Positions 1 through 11,730 of a stretch of 64,000 bases of DNA are shown here, piece after piece. The notes beneath the pieces were generated by a model. That model was not told the origin of the DNA. It made no database searches and saw nothing but the letters and a program-made list of their open reading frames with translations. Every line of letters starts with the position of its first letter. The first letter of the stretch is position 1. The stretch comes from Effrenium voratum (taxonomy: Eukaryota > Sar > Dinophyceae > Suessiales > Symbiodiniaceae), in assembly GCA_963377175.1 (NCBI GenBank), contig CAUJNA010002124.1, positions 61,001-125,000 of the forward strand. Direction: 5' to 3'. The position numbers and the translations under genes are program-made.

Positions 1-326
1 CACGTTTGCTTTTGCTGTGGGCTCCGCAAGAACCACGGAATATTTTCTGCCGGCAGGAGCTGTCTGGCATGGACATGCCGCCGCCGCTGGTGATGGATGG
101 GGCGGCCTCCGCGGTGTCTTTGCTCGCGCTGGGCAAGGAGCGGTTTGGGCTTCCAAGGGCAAGCTAAGTCCTTGGTCTCATTGGCTGTCCGCAACTTTTG
201 TCGATTGGCACTTTCGTCTCGATCAATGTATTTGCACTTGCACACATGTACATATACACACATAGATACACATACTTACACATATGCATATACTTGCACA
301 TGCTTGCACGCATGCATGCAAGTATG

Positions 327-417
327 CAGACAGACAGAGACAGACAGAAAGACAGAAAGACAGAAAGACAGAAAGACAGAAAGACAGAAAGACAGAAAGA
401 CAGAAAGACAGAAAGAC

Positions 418-448
<31 letters not shown>

Positions 449-472
449 CAGACAGAGACAGACAGAGAGGGA
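327..472. repeat. (GACAGAAA)n / (GA)n microsatellite
   Basis: An almost perfect GACAGAAA octamer array runs from about 338 to 420. It continues into GA dinucleotides (about 420-442) and then GACAGACA units. It follows an ACATAC/ACACAT-rich stretch (238-305). The array is open in several frames and gives spurious Lys/Thr/Glu/Arg-rich ORFs. Confidence 0.95.
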
Positions 473-555
473 AATTCCAGCTTCCAAAAATGATGCACCA
501 ACAATGCACTCCTTTTTTAGACTTAATTTCTAGCATCAGAACTTAATGAAATTCA

Positions 556-645
556 GGATGTGCTAGCACGTGCTAGCACGTCCTGGATTGAAGATTGACG
601 ATTAAAAATTGAAGAATCCCAGAAGAGTCGATGTGCTAGCACATC
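556..645. repeat. Cluster of GTGCTAGCAC palindromes
   Basis: A perfect 20-nt palindrome, GTGCTAGCACGTGCTAGCAC, sits at 560-579. A third copy of the 10-nt palindrome lies at 633-642, flanked by ATG and CAT so that the symmetry extends to about 16 nt. The intervening sequence is A/T-rich. Function unknown; it could form a cruciform or be a remnant of a palindromic repeat family. Confidence 0.7.
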
Positions 646-1852
646 CTTGATTTCCCTAAGTATGGATTTGAAGAATCCAGGAATCCAAATAGCCAGACAA
701 GGAGTGCACGTTCCAAGAATCAAAGTGTGGAGGTGCACCACCTGCATTTTGCCAGCGGGAGAAACATGTCTTTGGAAAACTTACAGCTTTTCGGGGATTG
801 GCCAGGATAGAGGATTCCGAAGACACAACATTTAGGAGATCTTCAATCTTCAATGCAGGTGGGAAAACCTTACAGAGTGTAGAAACAAAGGTCAAGCTTT
901 TGGCAGGCCAGGATTGAGGATGTTCCAAACATATTTATAGGACCTTCGATCCGGGCCAACACGATCTGAGCAAATGCAGACAAGCACCACGTTTTACGGC
1001 ATTTTGTGCCCACAATATGGTGAATGTTTGAGAACATGTTTCTGTTATTGGCTGGCTCAGTTCTTGCTTGGTTAAAACCACATGGAGTTGGAGAAGGACA
1101 AGGACAACAACCCTTTTTGAAATTGAGCTTGATTCCAGTTTCAACTGGCCATGATAATAGCTGTGTTCTCCAATTGCATTTGACATGCATGAGAAACTGC
1201 AACCGGTTAAAGTTGAATTTGGCTTGAACTCGAAAGCATCTGAAATTGAATATCCTTGTATATTGGAATTTCAATAGTTGTTATTGACAATGGTTTAATC
1301 AAATCAGGCAAGCAACGCACAACTGAGATAGTTGCTTTGCAAATTTGATTTAAGTCAACTTAATGATAATGTGTATGGAATTATGCACAGAAAATTTCAG
1401 AGACAGTAAGTGCAACTGCGCAAGACCATGAAGCATTTTTTCTATTTGAGTCTGATGTCAGTTGCAAGTAGGAGTTCCGTTCCCCATGTTGATTCCCTGC
1501 CAGACAAAAATAGATGAATGACTAAACCCAATAGTAGAGCTGTTACAGGCACGTTGACGAAGCGCTGCCAATGCATGCTTGGTGTACTACTCTTGTGCTG
1601 AAAAGCTGTGCTTTTCGAGCTGGAGCTTCCAAAGTGCACTTTGCATACTCCGATGTGACTTTAAGTGCACTTCGTGCACGCCAATGTGCTTTCGAGCTGT
1701 TTAAATAAGAGCTCCTTTTCAACATTGAGCCGAATTTCTGCTTGGTTGGAATTGCATGGAGTTCACTTCAGCTCAGAGTCTCAAGGCGTTTTTCATCCCC
1801 AGTCTGGCCCAAAACCCGAGGTCTGGGCAAGCCTGTAAATATGTGCGCGTCC

Positions 1853-1935
1853 TCCTCCCCCCCTCCCTCCCTCCCTTCCCTCCCCTCCCCCCCCCCCCCC
1901 CCCCTCCCCTCCCCTCCCCTCCCTCCCTCTTTCCG
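1853..1935. repeat. C/T homopyrimidine tract
   Basis: About 80 nt almost wholly C and T: an uninterrupted run of about 20 C flanked by CCCTCC and CCCCT repeats. The minus strand is correspondingly G-rich with many G3-5 runs, so it could form a G-quadruplex (i-motif on the plus strand). No coding signal. Confidence 0.85.
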
Positions 1936-3131
1936 GCCGTGCTTCCATCCGTCCCCCCGCCCGTCCATCCCTTCGGAGACTTGGAGCCACAGGGGCCAAA
2001 TCTCTTTTTTTTCCTCAGAGCAGGCGGGCGGAAACATAAATAGTGAAAGAGCACACAGCACACATGGCGCATACGGTGCAACGCTGGTGTCAATCAACCG
2101 AACCCTCGTCCATCCATGCGCACGCACGCGTGCACACGTCCGCGCGTACATGCGTGCACAGGCCCACACGTGCAACACGTACCGTTTTTTCCTGAAGTGG
2201 ATGCTTTTTGTGATGAGTTGACTCTTGCATCCTTTCTGATGAGGACATTGCCCACAGCGACGTGATTTGCACGGCGCCTGCCTTTGGAGAAGCCTTGGCT
2301 GCGCTTGGCTAGCTGCAGCTGGGATATGAGGCCAGAGCCACCAAAGCGCTGCCCAATGTATTCAATCAACTGAACTGGGAGTTCGCCTTTCCGTTTGATC
2401 AACTGTTGACTCACGGCGTGAAAGACAGCAGCTGGGCAGCATCCCAGCCCAGCATGCGTGCCACAGAGTGCACGCCACGCCCTTGCCTGTTGCCTGCTCT
2501 GGTTGCTCTGCTTGAGCGAAATGATGGCAACATGGCTTGGATGTTCTCCCGGCCAACAGCTTGGTGCAAGCGGGGCCGGTGTGCCAGTTGCAAAAATATT
2601 TCGGGTGCAGGATTGCTGAGGCAGAGTCTTGGTGTAATTTTCTTTTGGTGACGGCTGCGCTGGCCTTGTGCCGGATTTTCGAGGAACCAAATGAGCCTTG
2701 GACCTCTGGATTTTGAAGGGGCAATCCCACTAAGAGCAGCTCGGCCCAGGGTTTGAACTGCGCCACTGCTCTCCATGTCACCATGCTGCAGCTATTTTTA
2801 ACCTGTCCTGAGGGTGAGCCGAGAAGAACTCACGGGGTCCTTGGCTTTTCACTATCACTTCCTCTCTGCGTGACGTTAAAAAGAGGGCGCTACACTTCGG
2901 CCTAGGCTTGGTGCCAGCGCGGCAGGTTTCGTCGTGTCGGGAGTTGTGGTGCCGCCTGTAGCACTGTCTACGCGTTCCAAGGTTTCATCCAGAGGCCTTT
3001 CAGAGAGCCAGGGACCTGCAAAACGAGAAGGCGAGGCTTGCAAACAAAAACAGCCAGGTTTACCTTTCTTGAGATTTGGTTTCATCCCCCCTGAAAGGTT
3101 GGAGGTTCGCGAGCGCGGATAGGTGAAGCAG

Positions 3132-5071
3132 GCGCCGAAGCCGAACCGACGGGTCTCCGTGACCTTCGAGAATCGGCCCTTCGGGATGACTCCGCTCAAG
3201 GAAGGCGTGGCTTGGTTCCGTGTGGGGCGTCTCAGAGTTGGGATCAAGGCCGCAGGCGCAGGTTTGAGAAACTTCAGTGTTTCTTTTCCGAGGCCCAACT
3301 TACTCTGTGGCCGTTTGATACAGAACATGTCCAACATCTTTGTTTTGAGAAGGGCCAGGCGAGGCCAGCTTGCAGGGTGCAGTGGCTGTAGTGCCGGTGA
3401 AGAGCTGCAAGCCCAATTCAAATATTTATGGAATTTGCGCCATATCGCATTGATGCAGGTGTCGAGGGCTATGTGGTAGACAAGGCCAGCGGTATCAAGG
3501 TTTCGAAGGCTTGGCTCTCCAAGCCCAGCATTCCGAATGCGGTTGTGGACTTTTTCAGAATCTCTAAGACCTATTATTGCGGCTCCCTTGTTTGCCATTG
3601 GGGCCTGTGCACGCATGTGCACGCACCGCCGGGGTCAGAGTGGTGCCTGTGTACGCGAGGTGTCTCTTGGTGTGGAAATTGGGCACGCATGGAAATTCTG
3701 CATGCGGTTGTGTCACCCTGTGCACATGTTCCTGCACTATTATTTTCTCCTAGCCTACCTACCACGAACAGCTTCAAAACAAGCAAGCAAAAAGCCACGA
3801 AAACCACAGAAGCAAGACAGCCCTGAACGAAAGCAAGGAAGCAAAAAAGCAAGACAGAAAGAGACAAAGGAAGACAGAAAGAAAGAAAGCACGAATAAAA
3901 GGGAGGAAGGACGAAAGAAGGAAATCCATGAAACAAATAATCGCATAGCTCAAAGCTGGCCCTCCCGGAAGCGCCAGTTCGTGACTCATTCGCAAGAGAG
4001 ACTCCCAAATTGTGACTTGGGCCTGAAAATCAGCGGCTCAGCCTTGGTTAAGAGATTGCCCCCTTCACGATCTTGGGTGCACCTCTTGCATTGCACGGAA
4101 GACACTCACACAGCAACCAGTCAGGTGAACCACAACGATCCTTCGAAGCCAGCTGCCCGGCTGGGAGTCAAGCCTGGCTGGATCGCTCGGGAGCCCGGCT
4201 GGACCACTCGTGGGTTCCCAGAGCGGTCTGGATGACCCAGGTGTCAGCGGTGGCAGGCGAGACCGTGCAGGGGTTGAGTTTGGATGACGTGCAACAGCTC
4301 ACCAAGCAGGCGGGCAGAGACCTCAATGCCTTCGGCCTCCTTCTTGGATTTATTTGTCTCCCAGGAACATGAGGGGGTGCGGATTCTTGGCAATGGGCAT
4401 GGACCCAATTTCCCCAAAGCAGCCCTTGGCAGGCCGAACTGCCAGTGACAGTTGACTTTGAGGCGCCCGGGGCAGGTCTATGAGTGTGCCATGACTCCAT
4501 CAAGCTTAATTCATTTGCTTGGGGTCAAAGAGCAAGCTTTCTTTGCAAAATACCTTTTTGAGAATTGGGGTATGCCCTGATGCGAATGTGTGAGCCACTG
4601 AGCAGTCTGTCACACATTCATCCATTGGAGAGTCTTTGAGACTGGAAAGCCTCAAGCCTCGGAGACAGGTGCCGGTGAAGGAGAAGGCCCAACGGCCCGA
4701 TGGCCAGACTGGGTGGTTGGGTTTGCTCTTTGTGCCAACGTTGCTTCCCTTCAACTGGCTATTGCGGTTGCTATCCAGATCAAACGTGCCCAACCTGCCT
4801 GCCAGGAAAACGGTAACAGCAGCAGCAGCACGGACAAGCGTGCGGGGCCCCAGGCTGCTTTGCACCTTCACCTGGCTTGAGCCCACGCCCAGAGCGACCG
4901 AAGTCGTCGGCAGCCCCTCCGCCACCTTCCCGCGAGTCTGGCGACTCAGAGTTTCCAGAGCCAAGACCATGGCTGGAAGCAGAGGGAAGAGTTGCCGATG
5001 GTTTTCGCCGGAGGTCCCGGGAGCGGACGGAGACTCATCGGCTGCAGGCGCTGCTGAGGACGGGGCGGCTG
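3132..5071 (+). CDS. PDZ-like domain protein, multi-exon, 5' end not found
   Basis: Five exons join in phase to give a single PDZ-like domain: 3132-3204, 3459-3499, 4125-4184, 4241-4309 and 4433-4475. Landmarks in order are SVTFENRPFGMTP, EGYVVDKAS, KPAARLGVKPGW, QGLSLDDVQQL and ELPVTVDFE. This matches the dinoflagellate PDZ-like arrangement (carboxylate-binding FGM loop, 'xGVKPGW' turn, final strand 'VTVDF'). A sixth exon (4893-5071) continues in phase with a Pro/Ser/Glu/Arg-rich tail. Donors are GC, GT, GC, GC and GT; every acceptor is AG. PDZ-like domains bind C-terminal peptides, so a scaffold role is inferred. I found neither the start codon nor the final stop, so the gene is partial here or has exons I missed. 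The long minus-strand open frames over it are shadows. Confidence 0.7.
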
Positions 5072-6900
5072 GCTTGGTCAGCTGTGGCATCGGAACCAAC
5101 CTTGATGCTTCATGAATTGACGTGCATGTGCATCGGGGCTGGTTGCAGCCTCGAGCACCCATGTATTTGGCTCTTGCGGTTGAGCATCCAGATAGCTATT
5201 TGGTTGCCCTTGAAGGGCCTTGGACTCGGACGCCAAGCTACCTGCCACGGCCAGAGCCCCAGAGGCAAAGTCTTGCGGACGTACCTGGGTCCAAGCAAGG
5301 CTTTCTCAAAGAAGAGGCTGCCAGCTTTCAAGAGAGTGGTATGGCTCTCCTGACCTGAAGGTCTTCGTTTTCTCGCGGCGCCGGGTGGAAGCATTGGCTG
5401 GCGACGCAGCCTTAGTGCCATTGGAAAGGTGTGAAGCTGTTCCATTCGCAAATGTCTCACTGGCGATTGGGCCCCAGCATTTGGTGGGGGCTCTTGTCTT
5501 TGGTTAGCCTACTTGAGAGCCTTCAGAGCCGTTTCGAAAGGGACAAAACTCGATGCTTTCAGCACAAGCTAAGCCTTGAGGCGAGCCAGAACGGTGGGAA
5601 GCCGCATTTTCGGAGCAGCAGAATACATCATGTGGCTCCAGCAGTATTTGGCCAGTCTCAAGAAGTCAGTTTGAAGGCTCTGGCTGCCTTTGTTGAGCCT
5701 CAGGCATGCAAGTGCGCCTTTAATGACGCCGCATCACTTCTGGAGCATGCAGAAATCTGTGACAGGTAACAGATATTGCAACAGAGCTAGGTTCCATGAG
5801 CAGCAACACGTATTGGCATATTCCAAAAGAAACGTCTCCGGCCCGTAGCGTGAGGTTCTGTGACCAAGCTAGAACATCATACTATTTTTACAAGAAATGC
5901 ATCGAGCAAGCGTTATTGCGAGGTTCCGCAACCAACAAAGGAGACATGCAGAGTACAAGCATCATACGAGACAGTTGTCCCTTCCGCGGATTCTCAGGGC
6001 ATATTAATTGTAGTTGTTGTCGGGCGCATGCCTTTAGCTTTGTAGCGCATCATGGACGAATGTGTTGCTCGTCAGACACCAGCTGTTTGCGTCAGTTGTG
6101 CAGGCGAATCAATCCAACACCTATTGTGTCTGACTTCCATCAGTTCCCAAAAGCTGATCCCCTGTCCATATCCAGAGCTGCCAGATGGGAAAGTTGACCT
6201 TTCCGCTGAATCGGCCTGCCGCCCCGTTTCGCATGCCCTCAGGACATGCCAAATCTGGATGTTTGCACGGTGGAGGAGAAGTCCAAGGTCGCGCCCCTTT
6301 GCGAGTTGGCATGGGAGGGTATGGACTGGCTTTTCCGCACGGGGTACTTTGGTTTTGCCTGTTGACTTCTTGATTGACTCCAAAGCACTGCACAAAGGCT
6401 CGCTGCAGACATTCCACGGATGTGTAGAATGGGTGATGCATCGCTCATAGCCTTTTTGCTCGGCTGAAATTAGCTCAACCAATTGTAGTCAAAGCATTCA
6501 AAGCTTCCGGAGGATCCATGAACCGTTTTGGGCGTAACACAAGTTGAGCAAAGCCTGGGATATATTGTTGGATCAGACTGCAATGGGCTGCAAGGTTGTG
6601 CAAGATCAAGGTGTCCTTTGCTCGGCCCTGATTCTCCTTCGCTGCCATGGAAGCAAACAGAGCGTTGCCAAGAAGGACGGGTGCAAGAAAGGGGCCAAGA
6701 TAGCCGCAACGCTTCCGGGCCAGGATTTGGAGCATGCTTCAGTTTGAATTCAAGGGATGGCCCCGCGCACCTTCATGGCACGGCAGTAGCATGGTGCCCA
6801 TGTGACCTGCAAGTGCTAGAGCGATTTCAGGTCAATCTTCGGGTTCGGGACAGCTGCACTTTTATTTGCGGGGGCCGCAGAGTAGCGTAGCCGAGTCCAA
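5072..6900. other. No supportable gene
   Basis: Open frames occur on both strands (for example plus 5431-5769 and minus 6072-6482), but none shows a recognisable domain, consistent exon phasing or clear splice sites. A Cys/His-containing stretch near 5695-5770 (CKCAF..LLEHAEICDR) is faintly protein-like and could be an isolated exon, but I cannot support it. Confidence 0.5.
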
Positions 6901-6958
6901 CCCGGAGGTCGATTTTGGCTCAGGGCTCGCCCCGTGACCCCGGTGGCCTTTTGGCCCG
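6901..6958 (+). promoter_or_regulatory. Two degenerate spliced-leader (DinoSL) relics in tandem
   Basis: Dinoflagellate mRNAs carry a trans-spliced 22-nt leader whose 3' part reads CCATTTTGGCTCAAG. About 50 nt upstream of the ATG at 6970 the sequence reads CGATTTTGGCTCAGG (6909-6923), preceded by CCGGAGGT. About 35 nt further on, CCGGTGGCCTTTTGGCCCGGG-like sequence (6938-6958) matches the same leader with more changes. Tandem relics, the older one nearer the start codon, are the known signature of repeated reverse transcription and re-integration of spliced mRNAs. A fragment GCGTAGCC at 6885-6892 may be the 5' end of a third. The similarity is by eye. Confidence 0.55.
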
Positions 6959-6969
6959 GGAAGTGGACC

Positions 6970-9101
6970 ATGGGGCGTGACCGTGACAGGGGTAGATCGG
7001 ATAGCAGAGACGATTACTCATACGAGTGCCCTGGCTGTCTTCGCGCATGGGCTTGCAATCAGGCCTTGTCATTTGCTTGAGCAGCTGGGGGACTGCAGCC
7101 CAAGGGTTACTATTAGCAACTCTTGAAGACCATCAACAAAAAGCCATGACCTCTCCTTCCTGTGACTCAAAGACAGTATTTGATATTGATGGGGGGAGCG
7201 ATGCTGTATGCAAACTGAGACGGATTCTTCGCGAACTGCATGGGCGACAACAGATGCTGCCTCCCTTGTGAGGGACAGCATGAATAGCGTTTAGTGCCAT
7301 TGTGCTCGAGCAGAAACACGGGTGCGTCATTTAAGACCTTTGGAATCCTTCTGACCTTCGTGCATCTCTCTAAAGCCTCTTCCTGGTCGCAGTCTGCCTA
7401 TCTGGTTTTGGTTGTCTTTTGCAGTGCCAAGGAGGTTCATTGTTGTAGGTGGCTGATCCGTTTCAGGTTTTCTTGCAGCCTTGCGTTGCCCCTTTAGTAT
7501 ATCGTCGGGTTAGATTCTGCCATCCCCTTAGGTTGGACTCACGCTGACCTGACAAGCCAAGTGCCAATTTGGACCTGTTTCCAAGGAAGCATGTCGATTC
7601 GGAGCCAATCCCGGCGCCTGCACCGAGGTACTACAGTGACTACTCCGAGAGCCGGAGCCGCAGCCGGGACCGGCGGCGGGGCCGAGACCGGGACCGGCGG
7701 CGGGGCCGGGACCGGGGCCGGAACCGAGATCGCAGGCGAGAGGGCACCCCTCTATGGCTTATTCTAAGGACACCAGGGCCTCAGGGACTGCCCAAGGGCT
7801 TCCTCTTTTTTCCCAAGGGGTTGGATTCAGGACAGCTCACCATGCGGAGCGGGAATTTAGACATGTCAATGGAAGGCGAGTGCGGCTGCGATGTATTTGC
7901 CAGCATAGAATGCAAGAGCTGAAGCCCGGGCATTGCTTTTGTTCGATCTGCGTGCGTCGCTTGAACCACTAGTTTGCAAGGCGCGACCGGAGCCGGGGAA
8001 GAAGACGGAAGAGCGAAAGGAGCGGCTGGCGGGCTGATCTTGAAGAGTTCATCCGGAAGAATCCTGCCATGTTCAGAGATGGGGTTGAGGCAAAGAAACC
8101 CGTGCAAGAGCAGCCCAATTGGCCTTGTGCTGCGATCAGCTATTGATGGATGACGCTGTTGTTCTGCCATGGCACTAGTGGCATGTCTTAGGCTCAGAAA
8201 CCTTCCAAAGAGAAGCGGGCATCTTTGGAGAGTTTGAGACATGGAGAGCACGTGCCGTGCTCAGGAACGGCCTCGACAGCCGCACGCAAGATGCCCTTTA
8301 TGGCCTCGACAAGACCGTGGCCGTGACCGTGATGGGCATGGACGGCGGCAGGAACACGTGCCTCGGAACAAAGTGGCATTCACTTCCAGTGGGGACGTTT
8401 TTGCAGGCAAATTTGATTGTGAAAGATCCTGGATGGCACAAATATTGTATGAAGCCTCTATTATCCTGGACTTGCCGTCCGGCTGAGGTTCCTTTTGGAA
8501 GGTGTGCGGAATCCTGACGCTGTTGTGATGTCGCGAATTCGAATTGCGACAGGCAGAGGAAGGTAGGACCTGGATGCGCAGCATGTCAAGGATTGTGGGG
8601 ATGACTGAAAACTGACACTCTTTCAAGCATTATAATTCTGTGTTTGACCTCACTTAACTGTTGATGTTTCAGTGCCGCAGCTAGTGCAGGTTGGTTTGGC
8701 AGCTGTGCGGGTTGGCAAAGGGCCAGCGGCGCGCCAAGTAGTTGAGCCAGGAAATGCTGAGAGAAATGAGGACTAGATCCATTTGAGCTGTGTACTCTTG
8801 AAGGCCTTGGGGCTTTGGCACCCTCCACATTTGATGTTCAACTTAAGTAACCGCTATGTACATGAGGAGCTATGGATCTCGTGTTCCCTGTGCAGGTCAC
8901 AGTTCTGATGAAGCCAACACGAAGCTTTGCACCGCATTTACCTGGCAACCCTCACGTTAACATCAGAGCCGGCGGTGCTTCGACGGCACCTTGCCGAGCG
9001 AAAAGTGTATGAAGTAGTCGCTCAAGAAGCTGAAACTGGCGCACCGTGCCAAGAAAAAGGATGATGGCGGTTTTTCGCTCGCAGAATGGCAGACGAAGTG
9101 A
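6970..9101 (+). CDS. Arg/Asp/Ser-rich (RS/RD-repeat) protein, complete by reading
   Basis: The start exon 6970-7025 encodes MGRDRDRGRSDSRDDYSY. It joins in phase to 7562-7735, which encodes DLFPRKH and then a long RS/RD run (SRSRSRDRRRGRDRDRR). That joins in phase (GC donor) to 7981-8089, with RDRSRGRRRKSERSGW followed by DLEEFIRKNPAMF, and then to an exon from 8265 to about 8390 with another RD run (RQDRGRDRDGHG). A terminal exon at 9018-9101 encodes SLKKLKLAHRAKKKDDGGF and ends in TGA. At least one connecting exon between 8.4 and 9.0 kb is unresolved. RS/RD-rich proteins commonly act in pre-mRNA splicing, usually with an RRM; no RRM is visible, so function is only suggested. Spliced-leader relics lie just upstream. 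The terminal exon overlaps the inferred start of the next gene. Confidence 0.6.
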
Positions 9102-11697
9102 CTAAGAGGATGCCTGAAGATTTGGCTGAATTTTGGCAGGCGATGAGTCGTTTTGGTCCTATCTCCGTGTAGGAGACACGCCTGGGAGGATCAATCCATC
9201 AACTCCAGGCAGGGCACACATCCTTGCAGACTTCCAGGGGCAGAAAAGGGGTTACAATATGCAAAAAGCGAGTCCGCCAGCCGGAGCAGCAACTTATACA
9301 GTCTTTTGTTGCCTTGGCCAAAACCCTCAATGCTAGGCAAGAGCTTTTCCAACTTGTCCGACAGCTTGTTTGACATGACGCTGATCTGCGACACCAACGC
9401 TTCCTTCTGCTTTGCAATCGGTCAACCTTGCGGCACATGCCAATTGATCGCAATCGTTGTGTTTGACCTCCGCAGGCTCTGGCATTGCAACCTTGTGTTT
9501 CCCCCAATATTGGACATGCTCTGCTTCAAACGATAGTCTGCAACTGCTTCGAGCGTTCGAAGTTGATGTTTGTCTTTTGCTACAGGGCTGTCCTGCCTGA
9601 CTTAGGGCCTTCAACTGCCGCTGTGCTGTTCCTGATCTGACACCTCGGTTCTGGTTCTGCAGTTTGCGCTGGATGCAGAGACCCGCTGCGCGCCCGCAGC
9701 AGAGGCTCGGAAGCGCCGAGGTAGGTACCAGACCAACTGTCACACCGCCCGCGCCCTGCGTCTGGCAGAAGACCTGCCAAGCATGCTCGCAAACCAAAAG
9801 CTCCTCATTGAGACCATGCAGGCGTGCCACAGGCGGGGGGGACAGCTTGTTGGCCCAAGAGCTTTGCGAGGCTTGTTGTGTTCCTTTTGCTTTCCAAATT
9901 GCTTCAGCGGAGTTGAGTGGGAGAGCCGTTTACAGCTTGGGATTTCCCAATGCACCTGCAGGGTGAAATCTGATTTCTTTCGCAGCTGTACTTGATGGGC
10001 AATTGACGGTGTTTAGTGTTAGGTTTCGACAACTTTGCCAGGCACAACGAGAGTATCCTCTCGCTGGTGGGCAAAGTCTGCACAAAGATGAGCTTGGCGG
10101 ACATAGCTTCAGAGTGTGAACAAGTTCGTGAGGTCCTGAAGGACACGAACACAATGTTCTCTACGCTGCACGATGCCTCCACTGCAGACCTATCCCAAGT
10201 ACTGGCAGATGTGAAGAAGTATGCGTCAGAAGTGGTGACGCAGGACTGTGCTGGGTGTTTCGGGCGGCACATAGGCCTAATCTGCGGTCATTTTATGCCA
10301 CCTTCACCAATGAGTATTGTCCTCCGGAGACCAAGCGATGTGAGGAGTCCAGAGAGATGCAGTCGACCATGAGCCAGAAGTCGGACGTCCTCACGCAGGA
10401 GATGAACGAGCGCTTCAAAAAACTTGAGGTCGGGGATGTGCGAGCCGACTTTTGGGGTACAAAAGGCGCTCAGCAACAAAGTCTAAAGGACATCAAACGG
10501 AAATCAAACCACTTGGAGGGACTCCGCACAGTCTAGATGCATCCAGACACTTTGTCAGAGTGGTTGCAAATCAGGCCTATTGGAGGCACTAGAAGACTTG
10601 AGCCTGGAAGTGCATGGCAGGCACGAGTTCTCTCAGATATGGGAAGCGAGCCCGCGGACACGAAGGCAAGGGCAACACGGGGTGGCAAGGGGAGATTGCG
10701 CTTGCACTGCCTTTGTGTAGTCCAAGTTTTGTGGCCAGGGGACCGTAGAGGCGGGTCTTGGGTCTTCTAGGTTGTTTGTTTGTTCCTGACTGGGGTTGGA
10801 ACCTCAGTGCGTTGCAGCGCAACGTTGCGGGACCATGAGTCTTCACACTCGGCCGCTTCCGTTCGCCGTGATTCTCGTCTCCGTGCAGGGCACCAAGGGT
10901 GACGGCCAGCTGTTGAAGAAGATGACCAACCGCATGAGCGACTTCGAGTCCCAGGTCTCCACACAGATCCAGCAGCTCACTCAGGAATGCACCGGCTTGG
11001 AGAGGAAGACGTCTCGTCGGCTTGTGGTAGCGGAGGGTGGAACGTCGTTCACCTCACATTTGACACTTATGGTAACATTGTGTAAGAAGTCTGCCCCACA
11101 GGGACTCAAGAGCTTGGTTCGATTGGTCTCGCAATTGTCAAAAGGGCGATATTGATCCCACGGCTTGTGCGAAGATTCGAGGGTCGTGGGTCAAATGCCT
11201 TGAGAGGGGACCCGAGAAACCCCAAGCGACAAGGACTGTCTATTTTTAGTGTTTCTTTGTAGGATCCCCACAAATGATGGTTTTCCTTTCGGTTTTCCTT
11301 TTAAACCACCAGGAAAGGGGTACCACAAAACAAGACGCCCCCACATTCTGCCAGCGGTGGGCAGGACGTGGAGAAGAAGATCTCCTTCCTGGGCTCCCAA
11401 CGTATCGGGGACGGCGGCGCGTCCCCTCCGGGCCTGGAGAGCCTCGCGCAGGACCTGGACGCCGTGAAGTATGACATGGGAGAGCTGAAGGCGCCCCCGC
11501 GGCGATTGGCGTTGGGGGATAGAAGCAGTGGGGTGCGAGGCTCGAGCGAAGAGAGGGAGACAGAACACACACACACACACTCAATGCATAACAATATACA
11601 TATATACATATATACATACAAATATGTATACAACTATACATACATATAAACACATACATATACATATACATATACAAATACACATACATAGACATAG

Positions 11698-11730
<33 letters not shown>

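Larger units (their letters stand above)
1..2875. other. Intergenic or intronic DNA, no supportable gene
   Basis: I see no exon here with convincing protein-like composition on either strand. Open frames at 97-546 and 1742-2221, and their minus-strand partners, are produced by simple repeats and translate to low-complexity strings. The stretch holds a purine-rich microsatellite, a nested palindrome cluster, a C/T tract and an alternating purine-pyrimidine stretch (about 2105-2180), all noted separately or in findings. Confidence 0.6.

Noticed and set aside
97..546. Arg/Lys/Asp/Glu-rich ORFs over the purine repeat
   Set aside because: Produced entirely by the GACAGAAA and GA repeats, open in several frames at once; no unique sequence supports a gene.
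2876..3622. 248-aa minus-strand open frame
   Set aside because: It overlaps the first two phased exons of the plus-strand PDZ-like gene and has no recognisable domain; treated as a GC-driven shadow.
4506..5162. 218-aa minus-strand open frame
   Set aside because: Antisense to the phased sixth exon of the PDZ-like gene; composition is Ala/Ser/Pro-rich with no domain.
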